Below are positions 15,484 through 24,460 of a stretch of DNA of 64,000 bases, piece by piece; the stretch's first letter is position 1, and each line of letters starts with the position of its first letter. The DNA is from Pseudomonas capeferrum (GTDB lineage: Bacteria; Pseudomonadota; Gammaproteobacteria; Pseudomonadales; Pseudomonadaceae). Location of the stretch: contig NZ_JMIT01000004.1 in NCBI RefSeq assembly GCF_000731675.1, forward strand, positions 248,001 to 312,000, in the 5' to 3' direction. A program made the translations under genes and the position numbers. The notes below the pieces were generated by a model, which worked only from the letters and a program-made list of their open reading frames with translations, was not told the DNA's origin and did not search any database.

Positions 15484-18219
15484 TCACTCGATCTGCCCAT
15501 GGCAATGCTTGAACTTCTTGCCCGAACCGCACCAGCATGGCTCGTTGCGGCCCAGCTTCTGGTCGTTGCGCACCGGTGCCGTGGCCACGGCCACTTCGGC
15601 GCCCTCTTCACTCAGCTGCTCGCTTTCAAGGCCTGGCGCAGGGGCATGCTGGAACTGCATGCGGCTGGCCAGTTCTTCGGCCTCGCGGCGCAGGCGGGCT
15701 TCTTCTTCGATCGGGTCTTCGCGGCGCACCTGAACGTGCGACAGCACGCGGATGGTGTCGCGCTTGATCGACTCGAGCAGCTCCTGGAACAGCGTGAACG
15801 ACTCGCGCTTGTACTCCTGCTTCGGGTTCTTCTGCGCATAACCGCGCAGGTGAATGCCGTGGCGCAGGTGGTCCATGGTCGACAGGTGGTCTTTCCACAG
15901 GTCGTCCAGCACACGCAGCAGAATCTGCTTCTCGAAGGTACGCAGGGCGTCGATGCCGGCCTGGTCTTCCTTCTCGGTGTAGGCGCTGGTGATCTCGCTC
16001 AGCAGCTTCTCGCGCAGGGTCTCTTCGTAGAGGTGATCGTCCTCGTCGAGCCATTGCTGGATCGGCAGCTTCATGGCGAAATCGCTCGCCAGCGAGGCTT
16101 CCAGGCCGGCCACGTCCCACTGCTCGGGCAGCGATTGCGGCGGGATGTGCTGGCTGATGGTAGCGTCCAGCACTTCCTTGCGGAATTCGGCGATGGTATC
16201 GCCAATGTTCTCGGCCGCCAGCAAGCTGTTGCGCATGTGGTAGATCACCTTGCGCTGCTCGTTGGCCACGTCGTCGTATTCGAGCAGCTGCTTGCGGATG
16301 TCGAAGTTGCGGCCTTCGACCTTGCGCTGGGCTTTCTCGATGGCGTTGGTGACCATGCGGTGCTCGATCGCCTCGCCGGACTGCATGCCCAGTGCCTTCA
16401 TGAAGTTCTTCACCCGATCGGAGGCGAAGATACGCATCAGGCTGTCTTCGAGCGACAGGTAGAAGCGGCTGGAACCCGGGTCACCCTGACGGCCGGAACG
16501 GCCACGCAGCTGGTTGTCGATACGGCGCGACTCGTGACGCTCGGAGGCAATCACATGCAGGCCACCCGACTCGATGACCTGCTGGTGGCGCTTCTGCCAG
16601 TCGGCCTTGATCTGCGCGATCTGTTCGGCGGTCGGGCTGTCCAAGGCAGCCACTTCGGCTTCCCAGTTACCGCCCAGCAGGATGTCGGTACCACGGCCAG
16701 CCATGTTGGTGGCGATGGTCAACGCGCCCGGAGCACCCGCCTGGGCGATGATCTCGGCTTCCTTCTCGTGGTACTTGGCGTTCAGTACCTTGTGCTCGAT
16801 ACCTTCCTTGAGCAGCAGGTTCGACATGTGCTCGGAAGTTTCAATGGTCGCGGTACCCACCAGCACCGGGCGACCCAGGGTCATGCTTTCTTTGATGTCG
16901 GCGATGATCGCGGCGTATTTCTCGTCGGCGGTCAGGTACACCAGGTCGTTGAAGTCCTTGCGCGCCAGCGGCTTGTTCGGCGGGATCACCATCACGTTGA
17001 GGCCGTAGATCGACTGGAACTCGAACGCTTCGGTGTCGGCGGTACCGGTCATGCCGGACAGCTTGGTGTAGAGGCGGAAGTAGTTCTGGAAGGTGGTCGA
17101 AGCCAGGGTCTGGCTCTCGGCCTGAATGTTCAGGTTCTCTTTCGCTTCGATGGCCTGGTGCAGGCCTTCGGACAGACGACGACCGGGCATGGTACGGCCG
17201 GTGTGCTCGTCGATCAGCAGGACCTGGCCGTCCTGGACGATGTATTCGACGTTGCGGTGGAACAGCTTGTGCGCGCGCAGGCCAGCGTAGACGTGGGTCA
17301 GCAGGCCCAGGTTGTGTGCCGAGTATAGGCTCTCGCCCTCGGCCAGCAGGCCGGCCTGGGTGAGCATCTCTTCGATGAACTGGTGACCCGCTTCGTTGAG
17401 CTCGACCTGGCGGCTCTTCTCGTCGATGGAGAAGTGGCCTTCCTGGGTGACCTGGCCCTCGACTTCCTCGATGTGCTGGGTCAGACGCGGGATCAGACGG
17501 TTGATCTCGATGTACAGCTTGGAGCTGTCTTCGGCCTGCCCGGAAATGATCAGCGGGGTACGGGCTTCGTCGATGAGGATCGAGTCGACTTCATCGATGA
17601 CCGAGAAGTTGAGTTCACGCTGGAACTTCTCTTCCTGGCTGAACGCCATGTTGTCGCGCAGGTAGTCGAAACCGAATTCGTTGTTGGTGCCGTAGGTGAT
17701 GTCGGAGGCGTAGGCAGCGCGCTTTTCTTCCGGCGGCTGGAAAGCCGAGACGATGCCCACGGACAGACCGAGGAACTCGTACAAGGGGCGCATCCAGTTG
17801 GCGTCACGGCGGGCCAGGTAGTCGTTGACGGTCACCACGTGCACGCCCTTGCCGGACAATGCGTTGAGGTAGACGGCCAAGGTACCGACCAAGGTCTTGC
17901 CTTCACCGGTGCGCATTTCTGCGATCATGCCCTCGTGCAGGGTCATGCCGCCGATCAGCTGCACGTCGAAGTGGCGCATGCCCATCACACGCTTGCCGGC
18001 CTCACGGGCCACGGCGAAGGCTTCGGGCAGCAGTTGGTCCAGTGTCTCGCCTTTGGCCAAGCGTTCCTTGAACTCTGCGGTCTTGCCCCGCAGTTGCTCA
18101 TCGGAGAGGGCCACCATCTTCTCTTCGAAGGCATTGACGATAGTCACCGTCTTGAGCATGCGTTTGACTTCACGCTCATTCTTGCTTCCAAAAAGTTTCT
18201 TTAACAAAGGCGCAAACAT
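15484..18219 (-). CDS. secA: Preprotein translocase ATPase SecA
   Basis: A 911-residue motor that pushes unfolded preproteins through SecYEG using ATP. It begins MFAPLLKKLFGSKNEREVKRM. Walker A is MRTGEGKT (102-109), with VIDEVDSILIDEARTPL as Walker B and the preprotein cross-linking and helical-scaffold domains following. It ends in the zinc-binding SecB-docking tail CWCGSGKKFKHCHG. The ATG at 18219 is used rather than the longer frame to 18237. No secM-like gene is visible upstream. Confidence 0.98.
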   Translation of the reverse strand: MFAPLLKKLFGSKNEREVKRMLKTVTIVNAFEEKMVALSDEQLRGKTAEFKERLAKGETLDQLLPEAFAVAREAGKRVMGMRHFDVQLIGGMTLHEGMIAEMRTGEGKTLVGTLAVYLNALSGKGVHVVTVNDYLARRDANWMRPLYEFLGLSVGIVSAFQPPEEKRAAYASDITYGTNNEFGFDYLRDNMAFSQEEKFQRELNFSVIDEVDSILIDEARTPLIISGQAEDSSKLYIEINRLIPRLTQHIEEVEGQVTQEGHFSIDEKSRQVELNEAGHQFIEEMLTQAGLLAEGESLYSAHNLGLLTHVYAGLRAHKLFHRNVEYIVQDGQVLLIDEHTGRTMPGRRLSEGLHQAIEAKENLNIQAESQTLASTTFQNYFRLYTKLSGMTGTADTEAFEFQSIYGLNVMVIPPNKPLARKDFNDLVYLTADEKYAAIIADIKESMTLGRPVLVGTATIETSEHMSNLLLKEGIEHKVLNAKYHEKEAEIIAQAGAPGALTIATNMAGRGTDILLGGNWEAEVAALDSPTAEQIAQIKADWQKRHQQVIESGGLHVIASERHESRRIDNQLRGRSGRQGDPGSSRFYLSLEDSLMRIFASDRVKNFMKALGMQSGEAIEHRMVTNAIEKAQRKVEGRNFDIRKQLLEYDDVANEQRKVIYHMRNSLLAAENIGDTIAEFRKEVLDATISQHIPPQSLPEQWDVAGLEASLASDFAMKLPIQQWLDEDDHLYEETLREKLLSEITSAYTEKEDQAGIDALRTFEKQILLRVLDDLWKDHLSTMDHLRHGIHLRGYAQKNPKQEYKRESFTLFQELLESIKRDTIRVLSHVQVRREDPIEEEARLRREAEELASRMQFQHAPAPGLESEQLSEEGAEVAVATAPVRNDQKLGRNEPCWCGSGKKFKHCHGQIE

Positions 18220-18533
18220 ATCGGCAGGATCTTCCACACGTAGGGATGGAGGGCGGCCCCATGAGTCGCCCGTGCAGCCCTAAGGCCGCATGCGAACGAG
18301 CATTCTACCCGGAAACGATGGTGAGGAAAGTGGTGGATTTCCACGATGCTGGTACAGCGTTTTGGCAGGGGCGTTTCTTAGATAGGGGCATTTTCCCTGA
18401 GTTCAAGGCTGAGAAAGATGAAACGTATCGAGAATAGCTCGTATCCGGTGTTTATCGGCGAAGCGGCCAGCGCAGGCAATCGATAACCCCGCATCTGTTA
18501 GACTGCCGATCTTGTAACTTCATACGTACCCGC
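18220..18533. other. Intergenic region between divergent secA and dciA
   Basis: This 314-bp gap holds the promoters of two divergent genes. It contains no convincing ORF. A small imperfect hairpin-prone stretch (18250-18290) lies in the likely secA leader. No confident -35/-10 pair could be assigned. Confidence 0.5.
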
Positions 18534-19001
18534 ATGGCCTATAAACCCTCCCCCGCCCAGCTTCCCTCGGCACTGTTGCGCCAGGTCCGTCCGCTGCGCC
18601 TGCTGTTGAACCAGGCCGAACGCCTGGAACACCTGCAGCGCCTGCTGGAAAGCCAGCTGCAGCCGGCCGCCCGCGAGCATTGCCACGTTGCCTCCTGGCG
18701 TGACGGTACCTTGTTGCTGGTGGTGACGGACGGCCATTGGGCCACCCGCCTGCGCTATCAGCAGAAACGCCTGATGCGGGAGTTGCAAGCCATGGAAGCG
18801 TTCGGCAACCTGCGGCGCATCCTGTACAAGGTGCAACCGCCGCTGGTGCCCACCAAGCGTGGCGGGCATGCCACCGAGCTGTCGAGCAATGCCGCCGAAA
18901 GCCTTCGCGATACCGCCGAGGGGATTACCGACCCCAAGCTGCGCGCCGCGCTAGAGCGCCTGGCGTCGCATGGACCTAGCAAAGCACCTTCGCGCACCTG
19001 A
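18534..19001 (+). CDS. DciA-family (DUF721) protein
   Basis: A 155-residue protein of the DUF721 family, members of which are DciA helicase operators that help load DnaB at the replication origin. The N-terminal 100 residues carry the family fold (LNQAERLEHLQRLLESQLQPA ... ATRLRYQQKRLMRELQ). The C-terminus is Ser/Ala-rich and looks disordered. Its place between secA and lpxC is the conserved Pseudomonas location. The replication role is inferred from the family. Confidence 0.82.
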   Translation: MAYKPSPAQLPSALLRQVRPLRLLLNQAERLEHLQRLLESQLQPAAREHCHVASWRDGTLLLVVTDGHWATRLRYQQKRLMRELQAMEAFGNLRRILYKVQPPLVPTKRGGHATELSSNAAESLRDTAEGITDPKLRAALERLASHGPSKAPSRT

Positions 19002-19071
19002 TATTTTTGCCAGTTTGCCGTCTCCACGGGGTGCAATACGCTCGCCTGATCACCCCCCAGGAGAGACCAGC

Positions 19072-19974
19072 ATGAATGCAGACTATTTTCACCTTGCCAC
19101 GTTCGAGTCACCCTCAACCGACCCCTGGGGTGACTGGAAAGCGGACTCCAACGGCGCCACCCTCGGTATTTACCAAGAAGAAGATGGCAACCACTTCGTA
19201 GCCTTTGCCCCCGCTATTTCTTTTCCACACGGCCCCGTTCTATTCAAAGAACTGCAAGGGCTGGAACCCGACCGTGAATATTGCCTCTCCCTGCGCACAC
19301 GGCAGCAATGGGCAAACCAGGCTGTGCCTGTGCTCACCTGGAAACTGGGTGATGAGCAGATCGCTGCCCCCATCGAAGTCACTACTTCCGAGTGGATTAC
19401 GCTGCACTGGCGTTTCAAGGCGTCCCAAGCCGTCGAGACGCTGAAGCTTGAAGTAAGGGAGCGAATTGGCGACCCTTCGCATGCCAGGGGCAACCTGGCC
19501 ATCGATGACATTCGCATCTACCCCTCCCGGTTCGAGGAAGACTTCAACGACCTGCCGCAACAATTGATTCAACCCGGCGGGCAGTTGGCACTCAAGACCA
19601 TGCTCGTCACATTGCAACCCAACAGTTCAGGGCCGGCGGGCATCTACAGATACAATTCCGACGAACCTGGCATGCGCGAAAAACAAGCGCTGGGCTTGAG
19701 CATCGGCAAAGACATGCGCCAGAACCTAAGCATTGATCTGCCAGGTGAGTTCACCTCAATCCGTTTCGCCTGGACCTGGCTTCAAAAAGACGCAACGGTC
19801 CAGTACCTGGACCAGTCGGGCGCCACGCTGGACAGCAGAACAATTTATGCAAGCGCAGGGCGCGATCAATGGGTTGAATACCAAGCGGAGAACGAAAGCC
19901 AAGCGGTTTCCCGTATCGAACTAACGTACAGCGATTACTCTTTCCTCGACTTTTTCACGCTGCAGCGCCTGTAA
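19072..19974 (+). CDS. Unrecognised protein with two beta-sandwich-like domains
   Basis: A 300-residue protein that I cannot assign. It looks like two similar beta-rich modules. Module 1 (about 1-155) ends GNLAIDDIRIYPS, a C-terminal strand pattern seen in carbohydrate-binding and MAM-like jelly rolls. Module 2 (about 157-300) starts FEEDFNDLPQQLI and ends YSFLDFFTLQRL. There is no signal peptide, TM helix or lipobox, so it would be cytosolic unless exported by another route. GGAGAG lies 7 nt before the ATG. Base and codon use look less GC-biased than in its neighbours, and the slot between dciA and lpxC is normally empty or otherwise occupied, which suggests acquisition. Confidence 0.75.
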   Translation: MNADYFHLATFESPSTDPWGDWKADSNGATLGIYQEEDGNHFVAFAPAISFPHGPVLFKELQGLEPDREYCLSLRTRQQWANQAVPVLTWKLGDEQIAAPIEVTTSEWITLHWRFKASQAVETLKLEVRERIGDPSHARGNLAIDDIRIYPSRFEEDFNDLPQQLIQPGGQLALKTMLVTLQPNSSGPAGIYRYNSDEPGMREKQALGLSIGKDMRQNLSIDLPGEFTSIRFAWTWLQKDATVQYLDQSGATLDSRTIYASAGRDQWVEYQAENESQAVSRIELTYSDYSFLDFFTLQRL

Positions 19975-19983
19975 AGCAGGTAT

Positions 19984-20007
19984 AAAAAAGGCCACCCGAA
20001 GGTGGCC
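19984..20007 (-). terminator. Terminator of lpxC
   Basis: On the minus strand GGCCACC-TTCG-GGTGGCC is followed by TTTTTT, a strong tetraloop terminator closing the division/cell-wall cluster. The reverse direction has only TT, so it acts chiefly on lpxC. Confidence 0.9.
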
Positions 20008-20032
20008 TTAATGAACTAGAGAGTGTTCGAAC

Positions 20033-20944
20033 TTACACGGCCGCAACAGGACGCATGTACGAGATCGGTGCCGTGCTGGCATCTTCGAAAGTGACCACTT
20101 CCCAGGCATCGGTTTCAGCAATGAGCTTGCGCAGCAGCTGGTTGTTCAGCGCGTGCCCGGACTTGTAGCCCTTGAACTCGCCAATCAGGCTGTTGCCCAG
20201 CAGGTAGAGGTCGCCAATGGCGTCGAGAATCTTGTGCTTGACGAATTCGTCTTCATAACGAAGGCCGTCTTCGTTCAACACGCCAGTCTCATCTACCACG
20301 ATGGCGTTTTCGACACTGCCGCCCAACGCAAGGTTATGCTTGCGCAGGTACTCGATGTCCCGCATGAAACCGAAGGTGCGGGCACGGCTGACTTCTTTCA
20401 CGAACGACGTGCTGGAGAAATCCACACTGGCGCTCTGGGTCCGGCCGCTGACGACCGGGTGATCGAAGTCGATCTCGAAGCTCACCTTGAACCCTTCGAA
20501 AGGCAGGAAGGTGGCGCGCTTGTCGCCCTCCTCCACTGTCACTTCGCGCAGGATGCGGATGAACTGTTTGGGTGCGTCCTGTTCTTCCAGGCCGGCAGAC
20601 TGAATCAGGAATACAAAGGGTCCGGCGCTGCCATCCATGATCGGCACTTCCGAGGCGGAGAGCTCGACGTAGGCGTTATCGATGCCCAGGCCCGCCATGG
20701 CAGAGAGCAGGTGCTCGACCGTATCGACCTTGACGTCACCGTTGACCAGCGTCGTCGACATGGTTGTCTCGCCGACGTTGGCCGCGCGCGCCGGGATTTC
20801 GACCACAGGGTCGAGATCGGCGCGGCGGAAGACGATGCCGGTGTCAACAGGTGCAGGCTTCAGGGTCAGGTATACCTTCTCCCCGGAGTGCAGGCCGACA
20901 CCTGTGGCACGGATGGTATTCTTCAGGGTGCGTTGTTTAATCAT
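20033..20944 (-). CDS. lpxC: UDP-3-O-acyl-N-acetylglucosamine deacetylase
   Basis: A 303-residue zinc enzyme that performs the committed step of lipid A synthesis in the cytosol. It begins MIKQRTLKNTIRATGVGLHSG. Zinc ligands are visible in TVEHLLSAMAG (His78) and in HKILDAIGD (His237, Asp241), and the MDGSAGPF loop is present. It lies 112 bp downstream of ftsZ in the same orientation. The Ala/Val-rich C-terminal end is where FtsH-type proteolytic control acts in E. coli. Confidence 0.97.
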   Translation of the reverse strand: MIKQRTLKNTIRATGVGLHSGEKVYLTLKPAPVDTGIVFRRADLDPVVEIPARAANVGETTMSTTLVNGDVKVDTVEHLLSAMAGLGIDNAYVELSASEVPIMDGSAGPFVFLIQSAGLEEQDAPKQFIRILREVTVEEGDKRATFLPFEGFKVSFEIDFDHPVVSGRTQSASVDFSSTSFVKEVSRARTFGFMRDIEYLRKHNLALGGSVENAIVVDETGVLNEDGLRYEDEFVKHKILDAIGDLYLLGNSLIGEFKGYKSGHALNNQLLRKLIAETDAWEVVTFEDASTAPISYMRPVAAV

Positions 20945-21056
20945 GGCATTGGCCGCTTCAGCGCAAATTGCGAACAGGTATCAACAAAGGCTGAGGATGA
21001 TAACAGACCCAACCTTTGCTGAATACCAATCACCTTTATACCCCTGATAAATTCCA

Positions 21057-22253
21057 TTAATCAGCCTGACGACGCAGGAAAGCCGGGATATCGAGGTAGT
21101 CCAGGTCATCCTGAGGGTTCAGTTTAGCTGCCGCAGCGGCACCTGCATGGGCCTGGTTGCGCATGACAGTCGGGCGCTCCAGGTCACGGTAGTTGACCGC
21201 AGGCTGCTCCTGGCGAACCGGTGCCGGGTTAGACGCTTCGTACGCCTGCTGAGCGGTCTGCAGGGTGTTGTCCACTACCTTGACCGGCTTCTCGATGCGC
21301 GCGCCCAGGCCAGTGGCGACCACGGTCACGTGCAGCTCATCGCGCATGTCCGGATCGATCACGGTGCCAACCTTGACCATCGCGTGGTCGGAGGCGAAGG
21401 CTTCGATGATGCTACCCACGTCGGAGTACTCACCCAGCGACAGGTCAGGGCCGGCGGTGATGTTCACCAGGATGCCACGGGCGCCCTGCAGGTTGACGTC
21501 TTCCAGCAACGGGTTGCGGATCGCCGCCTCGGTCGCTTCACGCGCACGGTTCGGGCCGCTGGCGCAGCCAGTACCCATCATGGCCATGCCCATCTCGCCC
21601 ATCACGGTGCGCACGTCGGCGAAGTCGACGTTGATCATGCCAGGGCGCTTGATGATGTCGGAAATACCGCGCACGGCACCGGCCAGTACGTCGTCAGCCT
21701 TGGCGAAGGCGGACAGCAGGCTGGCATCCTTGCCCAGGATGGTCAGCAGCTTCTCGTTGGGGATGGTGATCAGCGAGTCGACGCTCTCGGCCAGCATGCG
21801 GATGCCTTCATCGGCGATCTGCATACGTTTGCGGCCTTCGAACGGGAACGGACGGGTCACCACGGCAACGGTGAGGATGCCCATTTCCTTCGCCACTTCG
21901 GCGATGATCGGGGCTGCACCGGTACCGGTACCGCCACCCATGCCGGTGGTGATGAACACCATGTTGGTGCCCTGCAGCACCTCGGCAATGCGCTCACGGT
22001 CTTCCAGCGCGGCCTGACGGCCGACTTCCGGATTGGCACCCGCACCCAGGCCTTTGGTCACGCCAGTGCCCAATTGCAGGATGGTGCGCGCGCCAATGCT
22101 TTTCAGCGCCTGGGCATCGGTGTTGGCGCAGATGAATTCCACGCCTTCGATGCTGCTCTTGACCATGTGGTTGACGGCGTTGCCACCACCACCACCTACG
22201 CCGATCACCTTGATGACCGGACTTTGCGGGACGTTGTCTACGAGCTCGAACAT
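21057..22253 (-). CDS. ftsZ: Cell division GTPase FtsZ
   Basis: A 398-residue tubulin-like GTPase that polymerises into the Z-ring. The tubulin signature GGGTGTG is at about 106-112 and the N-terminal glycine loop IGVGGGGGNAVNHM at 17-30. NVDFADVRTVM (T7 loop region) supplies the catalytic Asp. The conserved C-terminal peptide DDLDYLDIPAFLRRQAD binds FtsA and ZipA. The gene follows ftsA by 55 bp. Confidence 0.98.
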   Translation of the reverse strand: MFELVDNVPQSPVIKVIGVGGGGGNAVNHMVKSSIEGVEFICANTDAQALKSIGARTILQLGTGVTKGLGAGANPEVGRQAALEDRERIAEVLQGTNMVFITTGMGGGTGTGAAPIIAEVAKEMGILTVAVVTRPFPFEGRKRMQIADEGIRMLAESVDSLITIPNEKLLTILGKDASLLSAFAKADDVLAGAVRGISDIIKRPGMINVDFADVRTVMGEMGMAMMGTGCASGPNRAREATEAAIRNPLLEDVNLQGARGILVNITAGPDLSLGEYSDVGSIIEAFASDHAMVKVGTVIDPDMRDELHVTVVATGLGARIEKPVKVVDNTLQTAQQAYEASNPAPVRQEQPAVNYRDLERPTVMRNQAHAGAAAAAKLNPQDDLDYLDIPAFLRRQAD

Positions 22254-22308
22254 TTTCCCTCTCCTTACAGTTCTCTAGTTGTCGCGCCTACCACTACTGC
22301 TTTGAAAC

Positions 22309-23571
22309 TTAGAAATTGCCCTGGACCCAGCGCTTGAATCGCTCAAGCACTGGAGCCTTCGGTTCATCGCCATAGCTGTTGCTGCTGCTGTTGCTGTTAC
22401 CGGTCAGGATCAAGTCCTCGGACTGCTTGAGCAGGCCGTAGGTGAGCAGGCCCACGCCGGTGGAATAGATCGGGTTGCGTACCACGTCGCTCAGCCCCCG
22501 AACGCTATGCGGTACGCCCAGGCGTACCGGCATGTGGAAGATTTCTTCGGCCAGTTCCACGGCGCCTTCCATTTTCGCGGTGCCGCCGGTGAGGACGATG
22601 CCGGCCGGCACCAAATCCTCGTAGCCGCTGCGGCGCAGTTCGGCCTGGATCAGGGTGAAGAGCTCGTCGTAACGCGGCTCCACCACCTCGGCCAGGGCCT
22701 GGCGCGACAGCTCGCGCGGTGGCCGGTCACCCACGCTCGGCACCTTGATGGTTTCGCCGGCGCCGGCAAGCTTGGCCAGGGCGCAGGCGTAGCGGATCTT
22801 GATTTCCTCGGCGTACTGGGTCGGTGTACGCAGGGCCATGGCGATGTCGTTAGTGACCTGGTCGCCGGCAATCGGGATGACTGCGGTGTGACGGATCGCA
22901 CCTTCGGTGAAGATGGCGATATCGGTGGTGCCACCGCCGATGTCCACCAGGCACACGCCGAGCTCTTTTTCGTCGTCGGTCAGTACCGAGTAGGCCGACG
23001 CCAGTTGCTCGAGGATGATGTCGTCGATTTCCAGGCCGCAACGGCGCACACACTTCTCGATGTTCTGCGCCGCGTTGACCGCACAGGTGACCACGTGGAC
23101 CTTGGCTTCCAGGCGCACGCCGGACATGCCCAGTGGCTCGCGCACGCCTTCCTGGTTGTCGATGACGTAGTCCTGCGGCAGGGTGTGCAGTACGCGCTGG
23201 TCAGCTGGAATGGCCACGGCCTGGGCAGCGTCGAGCACGCGCTCGAGGTCGGCAACACTGACCTCACGGTCGCGGATGGCGACAATGCCGTGGGAGTTCA
23301 GGCTGCGAATGTGGTTGCCTGCTACGCCGACGAACGCCGAGTGGATACGGCAGCCGGCCATCAGCTGCGCTTCTTCCACCGCGCGCTGGATCGACTGCAC
23401 GGTCGACTCGATGTTCACCACCACGCCTTTTTTCAGGCCGCGGGACGGATGGGTGCCGATCCCGACAATCTCCAGGGTGCCGTCTTCGCCCACTTCGCCC
23501 ACCAGCGCCACCACCTTGGAGGTGCCAATGTCCAGCCCGACGATCATTTTGCCGCTATGCGCGTTTGCCAT
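22309..23571 (-). CDS. ftsA: Cell division actin-like protein FtsA
   Basis: A 420-residue actin-fold ATPase that tethers FtsZ to the inner membrane. It has the phosphate-1 motif VGLDIGTSKVVALVG, the 1C domain, phosphate-2 CLVDIGGGTTDIAIF and the adenosine motif IVLTGGTAKMEG. The C-terminal amphipathic membrane-targeting helix is ERFKRWVQGNF. The ATG at 23571 is chosen by homology; the frame extends upstream into ftsQ. A Ser/Asn-rich linker (SNSSSNSYGD) precedes the tail. Confidence 0.97.
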   Translation of the reverse strand: MANAHSGKMIVGLDIGTSKVVALVGEVGEDGTLEIVGIGTHPSRGLKKGVVVNIESTVQSIQRAVEEAQLMAGCRIHSAFVGVAGNHIRSLNSHGIVAIRDREVSVADLERVLDAAQAVAIPADQRVLHTLPQDYVIDNQEGVREPLGMSGVRLEAKVHVVTCAVNAAQNIEKCVRRCGLEIDDIILEQLASAYSVLTDDEKELGVCLVDIGGGTTDIAIFTEGAIRHTAVIPIAGDQVTNDIAMALRTPTQYAEEIKIRYACALAKLAGAGETIKVPSVGDRPPRELSRQALAEVVEPRYDELFTLIQAELRRSGYEDLVPAGIVLTGGTAKMEGAVELAEEIFHMPVRLGVPHSVRGLSDVVRNPIYSTGVGLLTYGLLKQSEDLILTGNSNSSSNSYGDEPKAPVLERFKRWVQGNF

Positions 23572-23585
23572 GGTCCTGCCTCTCT

Positions 23586-24455
23586 CTAATTCTTCGCAAC
23601 GGCGGGTTGGGCCGTCGTCGGTGCAATCGGTTCCCGCCAACCAACGGCAAGTCCGTTGGCGTATCGCAGATCGATGCGGGCGATGTTGGTGATCTGCTCT
23701 TTAAGCGTCTTGTCGTAAATGGCAATGAAACGGCGCATCTTCTCCACCAGATGGTCGCGCCCCAGTAGCAGTTCGATGCCTGGGCCGGTGCTGCCCGCAC
23801 CGGTAGTCAGGAACCAGCTGCCGCGCTCGCGAAGCTCCAGGCGAGCGATGGAAAAGCCCATGGGGCGCAGCATCTGGCTCAAAACCTGATACTGCTGCAT
23901 GACTTGCTGCTGAGCACGCTGCGGCCCGAACAGCTGCGGCAGGTGCTCATAGTTGGCCAGTTCGCGCGGGGTGAAGGCCTGGCCCTGGTTGTTGAGCAAG
24001 GCCTCGTCACCCCAGCGCGCCACTGGCAGCTGTTCTTCCAGGCGGATCACCACCTCGTCCGGCCACACGCGCCGGACCTCGGCATGGGCGATCCACGGCA
24101 TCTGCTCGAGCTCCGCACGCATCGCCGGCAGGTCGACGCTGAAGAAGCTCGCCGCCATGAACGGGGCGATACGCTGCTGCACCGCCTGCTGGCTGATGTA
24201 GCTGAGGTCGCCCTGCACGGCGATCCGGGTGATCGGCCGGTCGGCATAAGGCATCAGGCGAATGGCGCCTTCATAGGCGCCGAAGCCTGCCGCGACCAGC
24301 AGCACCGGCCAGAGCAGGCGCTTGAGTCCACTGAAGTTGGCCTTGGGCAGGCGCGCCGACATGGGCTCGTTGGCCACCATTCGGCTGGCACCGCGCGGCA
24401 CCGGCTTGCTACGGCCGGTGGCGGGTTGCTGATGACGTAACATCGCGCCTTGCAT
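23586..24455 (-). CDS. ftsQ: Cell division protein FtsQ
   Basis: A 289-residue bitopic divisome protein that bridges early and late components through FtsB and FtsL. It has a basic cytosolic tail (1-45), one TM helix (LLWPVLLVAAGFGAYEGAI, about 47-65), a POTRA domain beginning PITRIAVQGDLSYISQQ, then the beta domain with PDEVVIRLEEQLPVARWG. It lies 5 bp after ddlB and 14 bp before ftsA. Confidence 0.96.
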   Translation of the reverse strand: MQGAMLRHQQPATGRSKPVPRGASRMVANEPMSARLPKANFSGLKRLLWPVLLVAAGFGAYEGAIRLMPYADRPITRIAVQGDLSYISQQAVQQRIAPFMAASFFSVDLPAMRAELEQMPWIAHAEVRRVWPDEVVIRLEEQLPVARWGDEALLNNQGQAFTPRELANYEHLPQLFGPQRAQQQVMQQYQVLSQMLRPMGFSIARLELRERGSWFLTTGAGSTGPGIELLLGRDHLVEKMRRFIAIYDKTLKEQITNIARIDLRYANGLAVGWREPIAPTTAQPAVAKN

Positions 24456-24460
24456 GGCTG

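Noticed and set aside
15328..17328. Plus-strand ORF of 666 codons opposite secA
   Set aside because: It begins in REP DNA and mirrors SecA codons. The translation is repetitive Val/Leu/Gln-rich without recognisable domains.
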